DNA of 62,401 nt from an uncultured Oscillospiraceae bacterium (GTDB lineage Bacteria; Bacillota; Clostridia; Oscillospirales; Oscillospiraceae): the NCBI GenBank assembly GCA_900751035.1, contig CAADSF010000121.1:1-62401 (forward strand), given 5' to 3'. How positions within the stretch are numbered: the first letter of the stretch is position 1; every line of letters starts with the position of its first letter. Made by a program: the position numbers and the translations under genes. Shown piece after piece: positions 7,324 to 14,854 of the stretch. The notes below the pieces were generated by a model. The model was given only the letters and a program-made list of their open reading frames with translations. It was not told where the DNA came from and ran no database searches.

Positions 7324-8658
7324 TTATAGAAAGCACTCGTATAATGCCTCTTTCTCAGGGTTTGTCCTCCACATTTTCACAGTAATCACTTTGGGCTGAA
7401 TGTCAATGATGGTCGCAGCATATTCCATTCCACAATCTATTTTGGGGGCATACACAGCCGCCCAGTCTCCAGATAAATGTCCTATCGGTTTTTCTGCCGC
7501 CGTCAGCACCAGAATAGCATTGCGGTCAAATTGGTTGTCCGGCTCCCGCTTGAGTACCAATACATCTCCTACATTCAAACTTGAAATCGTAGTCTTATCG
7601 GAGCAAAACTTCATCCCTACGATGGCTACTTTCTCTATTGTCGTCTTATGTATTCTTGATCCTTCCCATTCGGGTATTATGGGGGAAAACCTCTTTTGCA
7701 GAGTACCATACATATCAGAGTCTACTGGAAGGACTCTAAATTCTTGGTACTCTTTTTGTAATGCAGCGATTTTCTTTCGGCTCTCGCTATCCCAGAAGCC
7801 CTTGACCTCTAAAATTATGTTATTAGTGAGAAAGAAATCCGGTAAATAAAAATCTTCTCCAATTTGATAGCTCTCTCGCTCGTATTCATACGGCACATTG
7901 AGTTTGTTGAGTATTCGTGCTACATTGGCCTCCCAAGAGCTTCTGAATTTTTTTCTCAAATCTAATCTGTAAGTTTGGTGAAATAGAGTTGCTTCCCTTT
8001 CACAAATCATATTCCTGCTTGAAATAAACCCATTCCTGTCTGTAATTTCAATAAATGGTGTCTCACTTTCTCTGAGTGCGGAAAAACAGCTATTAGCAAG
8101 CGGATTTTGTCTATCTTCATATTTTTTTACCCATGGGTAATATGTATCTGCAAGAGTAAAATAGCTAACGTTTATCTCGGCTATTTCTTCAATTTTTTCA
8201 GGGGAAAATGCCGCAATTTCTTTTAGTACGCTTAAAATCTGCTCCTTATCCCCGCTGTCAAAGCAGAAGTACGTATATCTCTTGAACAGTTCTGCGGGTG
8301 GTTCAACTTGCTCCGCAGCCTCTCCGTCGGGTATATATTTTATAGACGATTCATAATATCCGTACTCCGAAAAATACGGGAACATAATTTTATCCAGTTC
8401 ATTTGTCCTTTTAAATGGATCTGCAACTCCAATTTCATCGCACGCAAAGTATAGGACTTCCGAAAAATTTTTCCCATCTGGTTTCACTCTTATTCCAAAT
8501 GCATCTGTAATTCTCAGAGTCGCTATGAACCTCTCTTTCAGCATGTTTGGAACTTTCTCAATGCGTCCAAAAAAGTCGATCGCCTTAGTTTGTTTATGTG
8601 CATTGAAGTATTCACGAAGAGTTTTTTCTGTCTGTTCTCTCTCTACGTAAGTAAACAA
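7324..8658 (-). CDS. PD-(D/E)XK nuclease with C-terminal HIRAN domain
   Basis: 444 aa. Residues 1-230 are unrecognised. Residues about 238-310 look like a PD-(D/E)XK/VSR-like nuclease core: SSWEANVARIL with E243, D274 in LPDFFL, then E284 and K286 in ILEVKGFW. Residues about 343-430 form a HIRAN domain (VAIVGMKF, LKREPDNQFDRNAILVL, IGHLSGDWA), which in other proteins binds DNA ends or stalled forks. The gene is markedly AT-richer than the flanking genes, stands alone and faces the + genes, which suggests transferred cargo. A defence role is likely but inferred. Confidence 0.7.
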   Translation of the reverse strand: MFTYVEREQTEKTLREYFNAHKQTKAIDFFGRIEKVPNMLKERFIATLRITDAFGIRVKPDGKNFSEVLYFACDEIGVADPFKRTNELDKIMFPYFSEYGYYESSIKYIPDGEAAEQVEPPAELFKRYTYFCFDSGDKEQILSVLKEIAAFSPEKIEEIAEINVSYFTLADTYYPWVKKYEDRQNPLANSCFSALRESETPFIEITDRNGFISSRNMICEREATLFHQTYRLDLRKKFRSSWEANVARILNKLNVPYEYERESYQIGEDFYLPDFFLTNNIILEVKGFWDSESRKKIAALQKEYQEFRVLPVDSDMYGTLQKRFSPIIPEWEGSRIHKTTIEKVAIVGMKFCSDKTTISSLNVGDVLVLKREPDNQFDRNAILVLTAAEKPIGHLSGDWAAVYAPKIDCGMEYAATIIDIQPKVITVKMWRTNPEKEALYECFL

Positions 8659-8689
8659 AAATAGTCATTCCCTTCCTACAAAATCCCTC

Positions 8690-8732
8690 TTGACATTGTA
8701 GCAACAATATGTTATATTCTTTGTAGCAACAA
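8690..8732 (+). promoter_or_regulatory. Sigma-70-type promoter with two RHH operator half-repeats
   Basis: -35 TTGACA at 8690-8695, 17-base spacer, -10 TATATT at 8713-8718. The 12-mer TTGTAGCAACAA occurs twice, at 8696-8707 and 8721-8732, bracketing the -10 box. Each copy is nearly palindromic. The following gene encodes an RHH protein, so autoregulation is likely. Confidence 0.8.
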
Positions 8733-8747
8733 AAGGAGGTGGTTTTC

Positions 8748-8924
8748 ATCGTTGCCAAAAAGAACGGCTCAAAACTCGATGGAACCGACAAGGGCTATAT
8801 GCTTCGCGTCAGGATGGATACTGAAACCATCCAACAGCTTGATAAATGCTGCAAGGCGCTGGGGAAAACGCGCTCAGAAATTGTCCGAGAATCCATTCGA
8901 GAAAAATGTGCCAAGATAAAATAA
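8748..8924 (+). CDS. Ribbon-helix-helix (Arc/CopG-like) regulator, probable ATC start
   Basis: 58 aa. The strand MLRVRMD and helices TIQQLDKCCKALGKTRSEIVRESIREK match an RHH fold. The AGGAGG site ends at 8739, so the in-frame GTG at 8739 overlaps it and cannot be used normally. An ATC at 8748 lies at the ideal 8-base spacing and starts the expected IVAKKNGSK sequence. No ATG or TTG is available in that position. It lies just upstream of the ORF6N antirepressor and probably controls it and itself. Confidence 0.8.
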   Translation: MVAKKNGSKLDGTDKGYMLRVRMDTETIQQLDKCCKALGKTRSEIVRESIREKCAKIK

Positions 8925-9056
8925 GAACAGAGCGCCCCATCCGACCAAAGATAAGCGCCCTGCTCTCTACCCAAAACCGCGAGGGCTTTGTCTAAATCAT
9001 TATAGGCGAAAAGCCCCGCGTGTGTCAAGCCATTTTGGGGTATTTTGCCCCCCGAT

Positions 9057-9092
9057 GGCGGCAAAAATCAACTTGGATGCGGTCTATATAAT
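9057..9092 (+). promoter_or_regulatory. Repeated promoter-like element, copy 4
   Basis: GGCGGCAAAAA at 9057-9067, TTGGA, then TATAAT at 9087-9092. The ORF6N antirepressor begins 31 bases downstream. Confidence 0.55.
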
Positions 9093-9123
9093 AGAAGTAT
9101 CTACAAGAAAAGGAGCTTTTCAG

Positions 9124-9936
9124 ATGAACGAATTGACTATCGTTAACAACACGCAGGTTCTTGTCAAGGAATTCTCCGGTCAGCGCGTCGTCACCTTCAA
9201 GGATATCGACGCCGTGCATGGCAGACCGGACGGGACAGCCCGCAAGCGGTTCAATGACAACCGTGAACACTTTATCGAGGGCGAAGATTTCTTCAAAATA
9301 ACGCCGTCCGAATTTCGGACGGCGATCGGAGAGATGGATGCCCGCCAGCAGAATGACGTCACCCTCATCACAGAATCCGGCTATCTCATGCTGGTAAAAT
9401 CCTTTACCGACGATCTCGCGTGGAAAGTCCAGCGCGAACTTGTCAACGGCTATTTCCGAGCCAAGGCGGCCAACTCCCAGTTTGCGTCCCTCTCTCCCCA
9501 GCTTCAGGCGCTTATCAGTATTGAGATGCGACAGCAGGAGCAGGAGCGCCGCATGGACGAACTTTCCATTCAGTTCGAGCAGAACGCAAAGCGCATGGAT
9601 AACCTCGCCGCCGCGTGGTCAGCCCCGTTCGCGTCGGGAGACAACTGGCAGGAATCCGCCAACCACTCGATCAACGCCGTGGTGCAGCACTTCGGACTCA
9701 ATCACCAGAAATTCCGCCATGACATTTACGAGGAACTGGAGCGTGCCGCGGGCGCAGACCTCCAGCAGCGTCTCACCCGCCTGCAAAACAGAATGGCGGC
9801 ATCCGGAGCCACGGCTACGCAGCGCAGAGCTGTCAACAAACTCACCATCGTTTCGCAGGATCGGAAACTGCGCGTCATCTTTGAAAGCATCCTGCGCTGC
9901 CGCGTTACCGAACTGAACGCAGCGCGCATCGACTGA
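9124..9936 (+). CDS. ORF6N-domain phage antirepressor
   Basis: 270 aa. The N-terminal domain (residues about 10-115) shows VTFKDIDAVHGRPDGTARKRFNDNR cut by a conserved GEDFF turn, LITESGYLMLVKSF and AWKVQRELVNGYF, the ORF6N/KilA-N-like pattern. A long helical linker (QQEQERRMDEL...) and a helical C-terminal domain follow. It probably counteracts a CI-type repressor. ATG 9124 follows AAAGGAGC; the preceding frame extension has no ribosome site. Confidence 0.88.
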   Translation: MNELTIVNNTQVLVKEFSGQRVVTFKDIDAVHGRPDGTARKRFNDNREHFIEGEDFFKITPSEFRTAIGEMDARQQNDVTLITESGYLMLVKSFTDDLAWKVQRELVNGYFRAKAANSQFASLSPQLQALISIEMRQQEQERRMDELSIQFEQNAKRMDNLAAAWSAPFASGDNWQESANHSINAVVQHFGLNHQKFRHDIYEELERAAGADLQQRLTRLQNRMAASGATATQRRAVNKLTIVSQDRKLRVIFESILRCRVTELNAARID

Positions 9937-9960
9937 ATTTGAAGCATATTAAAAAAACTC

Positions 9961-10003
9961 TTGACTTATGTATCCACAAATGATATATTATTTTTGTGGA
10001 TAC
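9961..10003 (+). promoter_or_regulatory. Promoter with inverted-repeat operator for second RHH gene
   Basis: -35 TTGACT at 9961-9966, 17-base spacer, -10 TATATT at 9984-9989. GTATCCACAAA (9970-9980) and its exact complement TTTGTGGATAC (9993-10003) flank the -10 box, so a dimer or tetramer of the encoded RHH protein would occlude the promoter. Confidence 0.8.
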
Positions 10004-10020
10004 GAAAGGTAGGTGCATTT

Positions 10021-10194
10021 ATGTCTCCACAGATCGGCAGGCCCACCGATGACCCTAAGACCTTAAATACCCGAGTCCGACTCTCGCAAGAGGATGTTGA
10101 TAGACTTAATTATTGCTCGGAGGTTACCGGCAAAACAAAGGCTGAAATCATCCGTGATGGAATTAAGGCCATCTACAATGGGCTGAAAAAGTAA
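10021..10194 (+). CDS. Ribbon-helix-helix regulator
   Basis: 57 aa. A flexible N-terminus (MSPQIGRPTDDPKTL) is followed by strand NTRVRLS, helix QEDVDRLNYCSEVTG and helix KTKAEIIRDGIKAIYNGL, a clear RHH fold. It starts after AAAGGTAGG and an operator-bearing promoter. It precedes another antirepressor, repeating the RHH-antirepressor arrangement seen at 8748-9936. Confidence 0.85.
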   Translation: MSPQIGRPTDDPKTLNTRVRLSQEDVDRLNYCSEVTGKTKAEIIRDGIKAIYNGLKK

Positions 10195-10325
10195 AAAGGC
10201 AACTCCCCCGCCGCTAGTCTCGCAAACAGAACGGTGAAGGAGTTGGTCGCCCCCTTTGGGAGCGGTGTAAATATTCTAATGCACCCACCTCCAAAGGTCA
10301 AGTCTGTTATGGAGGAATTGTATAG

Positions 10326-11129
10326 ATGAACGAATTGCAAGTTTTCAACATTAACGGCATCGACTGCTACGAGCGCAACGGCACGGTCTATCTCAGGCTG
10401 GAAACCGTGGCGCGGGGACTGGGCTTCACCGAAATTGCGGCAAGCGGAAATGAGTGCGTAAGATGGCGCACAGTAAAGAAATACCTCGCCGAGCTGGGCA
10501 TCGCAACAAGTTGCGATGGCGATTTGCCTGAATTCATCCCCGAAAACATCTTCTACCGCCTTGCCATGAAAGCCAAGAACGAAGCGGCTGAAGCATTTCA
10601 GGCAAAAATCGCGGATGATGTGATCCCCACTATCCGGCGCAATGGTGCCTACATGACACCTGACACGCTCGACCAGATGATTTCCTCCCCGGAGTTTGGC
10701 ATCCGTCTGTTGACGGAGCTGAAATCCGAGCAGGAGCGCCGAAAGGCGCTGGAGGAAAAGGTAAAGGCCGATGCTCCCGCCGTCCGCTTCGCAAATGCCA
10801 TTACGAGCTGCGACACGAACATTCTCGTCCGCGACCTTGCGAAGATTCTTAAGCAAAACGGCGTGGACACTGGGGAAAAGCGGCTCTATGAGCAGCTGCG
10901 TTCCGATGGGTATCTCATCAAAGAGGGCAGCGACAAGAATATGCCGACCCAGCGGGCTATGGATCTCGGCCTGTTCTTCATAAAAGAATCACCTCGTATC
11001 TCCAAAGATGGTGCGGTGATTGATCGTGTCAGCAAAGTAACGCCAAAGGGACAAAAATATTTCCTGAATCGATATGCTGCCGCCCGCCGCCGCGATCTTC
11101 CCGCCCGCACGTCAGGCGCAGAAAACTGA
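10326..11129 (+). CDS. Phage antirepressor, BRO-N plus KilAC
   Basis: 267 aa. BRO-N spans about residues 1-110 (YLRLETVARGLGFTE, FIPENIFYRLAMKAKNEAA, DVIPTIRRNGAYMT). A charged helix links to a KilAC domain (TNILVRDLAKILKQNG, LYEQLRSDGYLIK, NMPTQRAMDLGLFFIKE). The KilAC part is closely related to that of the AntA gene at 54168-54911 (shared RDLAK/GELAK and MPTQR motifs). This points to domain exchange between antirepressors within the element. Confidence 0.92.
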   Translation: MNELQVFNINGIDCYERNGTVYLRLETVARGLGFTEIAASGNECVRWRTVKKYLAELGIATSCDGDLPEFIPENIFYRLAMKAKNEAAEAFQAKIADDVIPTIRRNGAYMTPDTLDQMISSPEFGIRLLTELKSEQERRKALEEKVKADAPAVRFANAITSCDTNILVRDLAKILKQNGVDTGEKRLYEQLRSDGYLIKEGSDKNMPTQRAMDLGLFFIKESPRISKDGAVIDRVSKVTPKGQKYFLNRYAAARRRDLPARTSGAEN

Positions 11130-11155
11130 ATTTGAGTATATAAGGAGAACATACT

Positions 11156-11371
11156 ATGTTTACGGTAAAAAATCTTGCAAATAGCATCGAGTTCGGCGGC
11201 GGTGTTGCCGAAAAGGTTTACCTCGCCAGCGGCGGAGCTGCAAGCGAGCTGAATACGCTCGACCCTCTGGCAATGGCCGCGTATGGTGATTTTGTCGTCG
11301 ATTACATTCATGTTTCCGAATGTGGCGTTGAGCTGGTACTGAAACAGGATTTTGTCAAGGCTGGGGCATAA
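11156..11371 (+). CDS. Hypothetical protein, 71 aa
   Basis: The ATG follows TATAAGGAGAACATACT. A small beta-rich protein (MFTVKNLANSIEFGGG at the start, VELVLKQDFVKAGA at the end) with no recognised domain. It lies between an antirepressor and the recombinase on the same strand. Confidence 0.55.
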   Translation: MFTVKNLANSIEFGGGVAEKVYLASGGAASELNTLDPLAMAAYGDFVVDYIHVSECGVELVLKQDFVKAGA

Positions 11372-11420
11372 CGCCCCGGCCAAGCTAGACCACCCCACCC
11401 CCGCTTGAAAGGAGCCGACT

Positions 11421-12425
11421 ATGCCTGTTACCTCTGCCGCGGAGCGGCGTTTTCTCAGGAGTTCAGACCTGTGGCTGCGCAACTGCCAGTCTACCGGCAT
11501 CGCGCCCAAAACGCTGACCGACTACTCCCATATCATTACCTCGTTCTATGATTTTTTTGTGTCCTCTGATCTCTTTCGTGACGACCCGACCTTTACCACC
11601 ATTCAGGCGTATCGGGACGCGCTGTTAGACCGTGGCTGCGCCGTCCGCACGGTGCATCAGCATCTGGTCATCCTGCGCGCGTTTTTCACCTTTGCCAGCT
11701 CTCTAGACCTTGGCGGTGAGCAGTTTTATTCGTCAAATCCCGTCTCCCTCATGCTCTTTCCCGCCATGCGGAAGATCGATGCCCGCCCCTATGATCTCCT
11801 TCTCACCGATGAGCAGGTCATGCACCTCTGGCGCAATACCCCCGTCGTCACCACGCACCCGGAGAACTGGCCGCGCAATTACGCCATCGTCGTTTTGCTT
11901 CTCTCTACCGAGCTGCGCAACACCGAGCTGCGCACCCTCTCGCTTGCCGACCTCGACTTTGAGGCGGAGCAGATCACCGTCGATCACGGCAAGGGTGACA
12001 AATTCCGCACCGTCGATTTTCCCCTCATCGCGCAGACCGCCGTCCGCGCCTATCTCGCCTCCGGTATCCGCCCACAGAATGTGCCCGCGTCCGCTCCCCT
12101 TTTCGGCACCATGCGTTCCGGCGCGTGGAGGGTCGGCACGCAGCAGTGGCTTTCCGGCGTGGTCGAGCGGCACGTCTTCGCCGTCACCGGCGTTCACAAT
12201 ATCCGCTCGCATGATCTGCGCCATGTCGGCGCTCGCATCGACCTGAACTCCGGCATGGACCATTACGCCCTGCAAGCGAAGCTCGGGCACGCAAACCCAC
12301 AGACCACACAGATTTATTCCGGCAAGCTTATGGCGCGCGCCGGACGCGGCAGCGCCCGAAGAGTCATCGCCGAGCGCGACTATCAGGCGCAGCGCAATCT
12401 TGACCGTCTCGCCGCCGCAAATTGA
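11421..12425 (+). CDS. Tyrosine recombinase/integrase
   Basis: 334 aa. The N-terminal SAM-like core-binding domain spans about residues 10-100 (FLRSSDLWLRNCQSTG, LTDYSHIITSFYDFF). The catalytic domain follows with the Arg in TELRNTELRTL, Lys in GKGDKFR, HDLRH, LGHANPQTTQ and the nucleophile Tyr in IYSG. It resembles XerC/D-like recombinases. It is separate from the zinc-ribbon integrase at 56826, so the element encodes two recombinases; this one could resolve dimers, invert or move the accessory island. Confidence 0.92.
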   Translation: MPVTSAAERRFLRSSDLWLRNCQSTGIAPKTLTDYSHIITSFYDFFVSSDLFRDDPTFTTIQAYRDALLDRGCAVRTVHQHLVILRAFFTFASSLDLGGEQFYSSNPVSLMLFPAMRKIDARPYDLLLTDEQVMHLWRNTPVVTTHPENWPRNYAIVVLLLSTELRNTELRTLSLADLDFEAEQITVDHGKGDKFRTVDFPLIAQTAVRAYLASGIRPQNVPASAPLFGTMRSGAWRVGTQQWLSGVVERHVFAVTGVHNIRSHDLRHVGARIDLNSGMDHYALQAKLGHANPQTTQIYSGKLMARAGRGSARRVIAERDYQAQRNLDRLAAAN

Positions 12426-12438
12426 CAAAATCGCAAAC

Positions 12439-12472
12439 GAAACGCACGGAAGGCCATCCCTCCGTGCGTTTC
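12439..12472. terminator. Bidirectional intrinsic terminator
   Basis: Perfect 12-bp stem (GAAACGCACGGA and its complement) with a 10-base loop, followed by TTGCTT. It separates the convergent recombinase gene and late operon. Confidence 0.82.
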
Positions 12473-12488
12473 TTGCTTAAAATCTTGC

Positions 12489-12863
12489 TTAAATTGGCGG
12501 GCTGTTCTCGCTGATATCGTCCCCTTCGGAAAATCCGCAGGCTTTGGCGGCGGCGTATACAATGCCCTCTCCGTCCGCGCCTGTGTTTTCCTCCATGTTC
12601 TTTTTCACCACGCGCCCCAGCACCGCGCCAAGCGCCGTGCCGATCGGCGTAAAAACCACCGTGTAGCACGCCAGCGCCCCTGTGTATTTCGTCTCGATGC
12701 TCCACTTGGCGAGCAGGAACCCTCCCGCAAGCCCTGCGCTGAGCAGTGCGACGAGATAGAGGGCGAGCCTATTGGTAAACCCGAGCGATTTTAAATGCGC
12801 TCTCAGCGCGTCTGAGCGGCTTTTGCGGCGGTTTCTTCTTTTGCCTCTCATATCGCCCTGCAT
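12489..12863 (-). CDS. Two-helix membrane protein, possible lysis accessory
   Basis: 124 aa. A very basic N-terminus (MRGKRRNRRKSR) is followed by membrane segments at about residues 30-50 (LALYLVALLSAGLAGGFLLA) and 62-85 (ALACYTVVFTPIGTALGAVLG), then a soluble acidic tail. It is the last gene of the late operon, three bases after the endolysin stop, with a GGGAAGG site. A second holin or lysis regulator is possible; it is not a family I can name. Confidence 0.6.
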   Translation of the reverse strand: MQGDMRGKRRNRRKSRSDALRAHLKSLGFTNRLALYLVALLSAGLAGGFLLAKWSIETKYTGALACYTVVFTPIGTALGAVLGRVVKKNMEENTGADGEGIVYAAAKACGFSEGDDISENSPPI

Positions 12864-12866
12864 GGC

Positions 12867-13523
12867 TTACGCCTTCCCCATCAGCTTGGCAAAGCGGTAC
12901 AGCAGCGTCGCCATCTGCTCGCGCGTCAGCAGGTCTTCCCACATATAGTTCGGCTGTCCGTCGGGCAGCGGCGTGCCGCCCGTGACGATACCGTTTTTCA
13001 CAGCCCACTCGCGCGCCTCCTTGCTCCACTTGGAACTGTCGTTGTCTTGCAGCTCCGCGCGGTATTCGCGCATCAGCTCCCTGAACTTCTGAATGTCCAT
13101 TTCGTCATCCTCCTCGTATCGCGGCATCGTGGGCGGCAGCTTGCCCGCGCGCACCATCGTGCCGCTGTATTTTTTGTGCTCGTCCCATTGGAAATGCGGC
13201 CGGTCGGGAAATCTCTTCCAGTCTCCGCCCCATGTAAAGCCCATTCGCTTGCCGATCTTCGCGCACAGGGCAAAGAAATTGAGATCGTCGTATTCGTGCC
13301 CGCGCACATTCTTGCAGATGTCGAAGGCAAGCCCCTTCCCGTGGAACGTCGTATACGGCGTTTTGGCGTAGCCTTTCTGGTAGAGCGTTTTCTGGTAAGC
13401 GTCGTCGCGCATCGTCTGCGTGATCTTCACGTTCAGCCCTTCCGCCCTGCATAGCGCAACAAAGATCGTCGCGTTTTGCGCCACGTCCGGCCGCAGGTCG
13501 CTGATTTTGCTCGAGTTAGCCAT
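12867..13523 (-). CDS. Endolysin, M15 peptidase with C-terminal SLH-like domain
   Basis: 218 aa. The M15/VanY-type L-alanyl-D-glutamate peptidase core carries HGKGLAFDI (zinc His and Asp) and PHFQW (second zinc His), with SKISDLRPDVAQN at the start. It cleaves the peptidoglycan stem peptide. The last about 60 residues (WSKEAREWAVKNGIVTGG, LTREQMATLLYRFAKLMG) form an S-layer-homology-like wall-binding repeat. ATG 13523 is preferred over an upstream GTG because of its spacing to AAGGGTGAGG. It overlaps the holin gene. Confidence 0.88.
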   Translation of the reverse strand: MANSSKISDLRPDVAQNATIFVALCRAEGLNVKITQTMRDDAYQKTLYQKGYAKTPYTTFHGKGLAFDICKNVRGHEYDDLNFFALCAKIGKRMGFTWGGDWKRFPDRPHFQWDEHKKYSGTMVRAGKLPPTMPRYEEDDEMDIQKFRELMREYRAELQDNDSSKWSKEAREWAVKNGIVTGGTPLPDGQPNYMWEDLLTREQMATLLYRFAKLMGKA

Positions 13524-13719
13524 TTTCCTCACCCTTCGCGCTTCCCGCGGCGTTCTGCGTTCCGAAATAGAACGCGATCACCATGAGGTAGACGGTGTTG
13601 AATTCCTGCGTCACCTTCGCCTGCACCGTCAGCACGCAGAAGGTCGCCGTCAGCGCAATGGTGACAAGACTCTTCACGCTCAAAAGGTTCGCCAGTCTCT
13701 TCGTCAGTACTTCTTTCAT
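13516..13719 (-). CDS. Holin
   Basis: 67 aa. Two hydrophobic segments (SLVTIALTATFCVLTV and VYLMVIAFYFGTQ) separated by a short polar turn, with a basic N-terminus and a charged tail, match small phage holins. It forms membrane lesions that release the endolysin. Its end overlaps the endolysin start by 8 bases, a classic holin-endolysin pair. Starts after AAGGAGAGATACAAA. Confidence 0.85.
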   Translation of the reverse strand: MKEVLTKRLANLLSVKSLVTIALTATFCVLTVQAKVTQEFNTVYLMVIAFYFGTQNAAGSAKGEENG

Positions 13720-13742
13720 TTTGTATCTCTCCTTTTATTTTT

Positions 13743-14480
13743 TCAGATTACGGCGTATGAGCCCTGATAGAGATAGGAGGACTCTGTAAACGCACCGTAA
13801 TGTAGTGCCGATAAATCCGCGGTTATATGATCTTCGTATACAGTGAAGGGACAGTTATAAACTCCGTTTGGACCCCCCAACGTGAGCGTCCCTGTTTCTC
13901 CGGACGTAAGCATTGCGCCCGTGAAAGTGCCGGCGAGTTGCAGGCCGCTGGTGTTCCCGCCGAAGATAACGTTAAGTGCTGCGATTTTTGCGGTGTTGGG
14001 AATGTATATGTCAACAATTCCGCTGGATACAGGACCCCACTGAGCCGCCCGCAAAGAAGCAGCACCTTGGAAATCCCCCACCACTCCGAAAATATTCACG
14101 CCGTTTCGGATATTCGCCGGAATCAGGTTGGCGTCGCCAATCACGCTTATCTGCCCCGTGGTGAAAACGCCCTTCGGGACTGCCACCTGATCGGCAGTCG
14201 ATGGAAAAATCGTCTGGTCGCTGCGTGTCGGCAGTTGCAGTGTTCGGTTGTCTCCCGCGTTCAGGTAGCCGCCCTTTTCGATTTTCGATGTAATGAGTCC
14301 GCCCGCGCTGATGGCGGGCACGGCCAGCGTTCCGCCTGGCATGGCGTCCACCGTCACCTTGCTTAGTCCGTCCATGCCGCTGTCCGGCGTCACGATCTGC
14401 TGCGCCGTGCTCGGCGTTACGATCTTGCTTTGCAGCTTCAGCGATGCGCCGCCGCCTCCGCCGTAAACTTCAACGCTCAT
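13743..14480 (-). CDS. Minor tail/appendage protein
   Basis: 245 aa. A glycine run (YGGGGGAS) is followed by repeats of the type VTPDSGMDGLSKVTVDAMP and VPKGVFTTG, and IRNGVNIFGVVGDF, which I recognise from tail-fibre-like proteins of clostridial phages. The C-terminal third is beta-rich and could be a receptor-binding head. ATG 14480 follows AAAGGCGGTGAAGAA; the longer frame upstream lacks a ribosome site. Coupled by ATGA to the gene before. Confidence 0.7.
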   Translation of the reverse strand: MSVEVYGGGGGASLKLQSKIVTPSTAQQIVTPDSGMDGLSKVTVDAMPGGTLAVPAISAGGLITSKIEKGGYLNAGDNRTLQLPTRSDQTIFPSTADQVAVPKGVFTTGQISVIGDANLIPANIRNGVNIFGVVGDFQGAASLRAAQWGPVSSGIVDIYIPNTAKIAALNVIFGGNTSGLQLAGTFTGAMLTSGETGTLTLGGPNGVYNCPFTVYEDHITADLSALHYGAFTESSYLYQGSYAVI

Positions 14481-14836
14481 TTCTTCACCGCCTTTACAAT
14501 GAGGGGAATGTCGACCGACGGAACTGCCCCGAGCGCCGTCACCACATTGCTGGACGAGCTTCCGCACACCTTCGCTGCCGCAAATGCGTCGTACTTCTCC
14601 GCCGTGGCGGTCGGGGCTACGCTGATAACGATATCCCACGAAGCGCTCGGGTAGACGGTTTCAAAACTGTACGTTTTCCCCTTCCACCCCGCGGCAGTCA
14701 TCGTCAGGTTGTCGTAGCGCGTGCTGTCTGCTTTTTCCAGTGTGCTGCTCATGGCGTTCAATTCGGCGGCGTCGATATCCGGCGCGCTGCCGTTCTGCCA
14801 TCCCGGATTCTTGTACTTTCCTTCCACAATAGGCAT
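14477..14836 (-). CDS. Phage tail-appendage structural protein
   Basis: 119 aa. It starts MPIVEGKYKNPGWQNGSAPDIDAAELNAM, broken here only by family variation, a pattern frequent at the head of fibre or baseplate subunits. The rest is beta-rich (AAGWKGKTYSFETVYPS, DIPLIVKAVKK). ATGA overlap with the downstream gene. Confidence 0.65.
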   Translation of the reverse strand: MPIVEGKYKNPGWQNGSAPDIDAAELNAMSSTLEKADSTRYDNLTMTAAGWKGKTYSFETVYPSASWDIVISVAPTATAEKYDAFAAAKVCGSSSSNVVTALGAVPSVDIPLIVKAVKK

Positions 14837-14854
14837 TGTTCATTCCCCCTTTTT

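Noticed and set aside
9964..10003. CRISPR-like or att repeat at the GTATCCACAAA inverted repeat
   Set aside because: Only two inverted copies exist and they flank a -10 box, so an RHH operator explains them.
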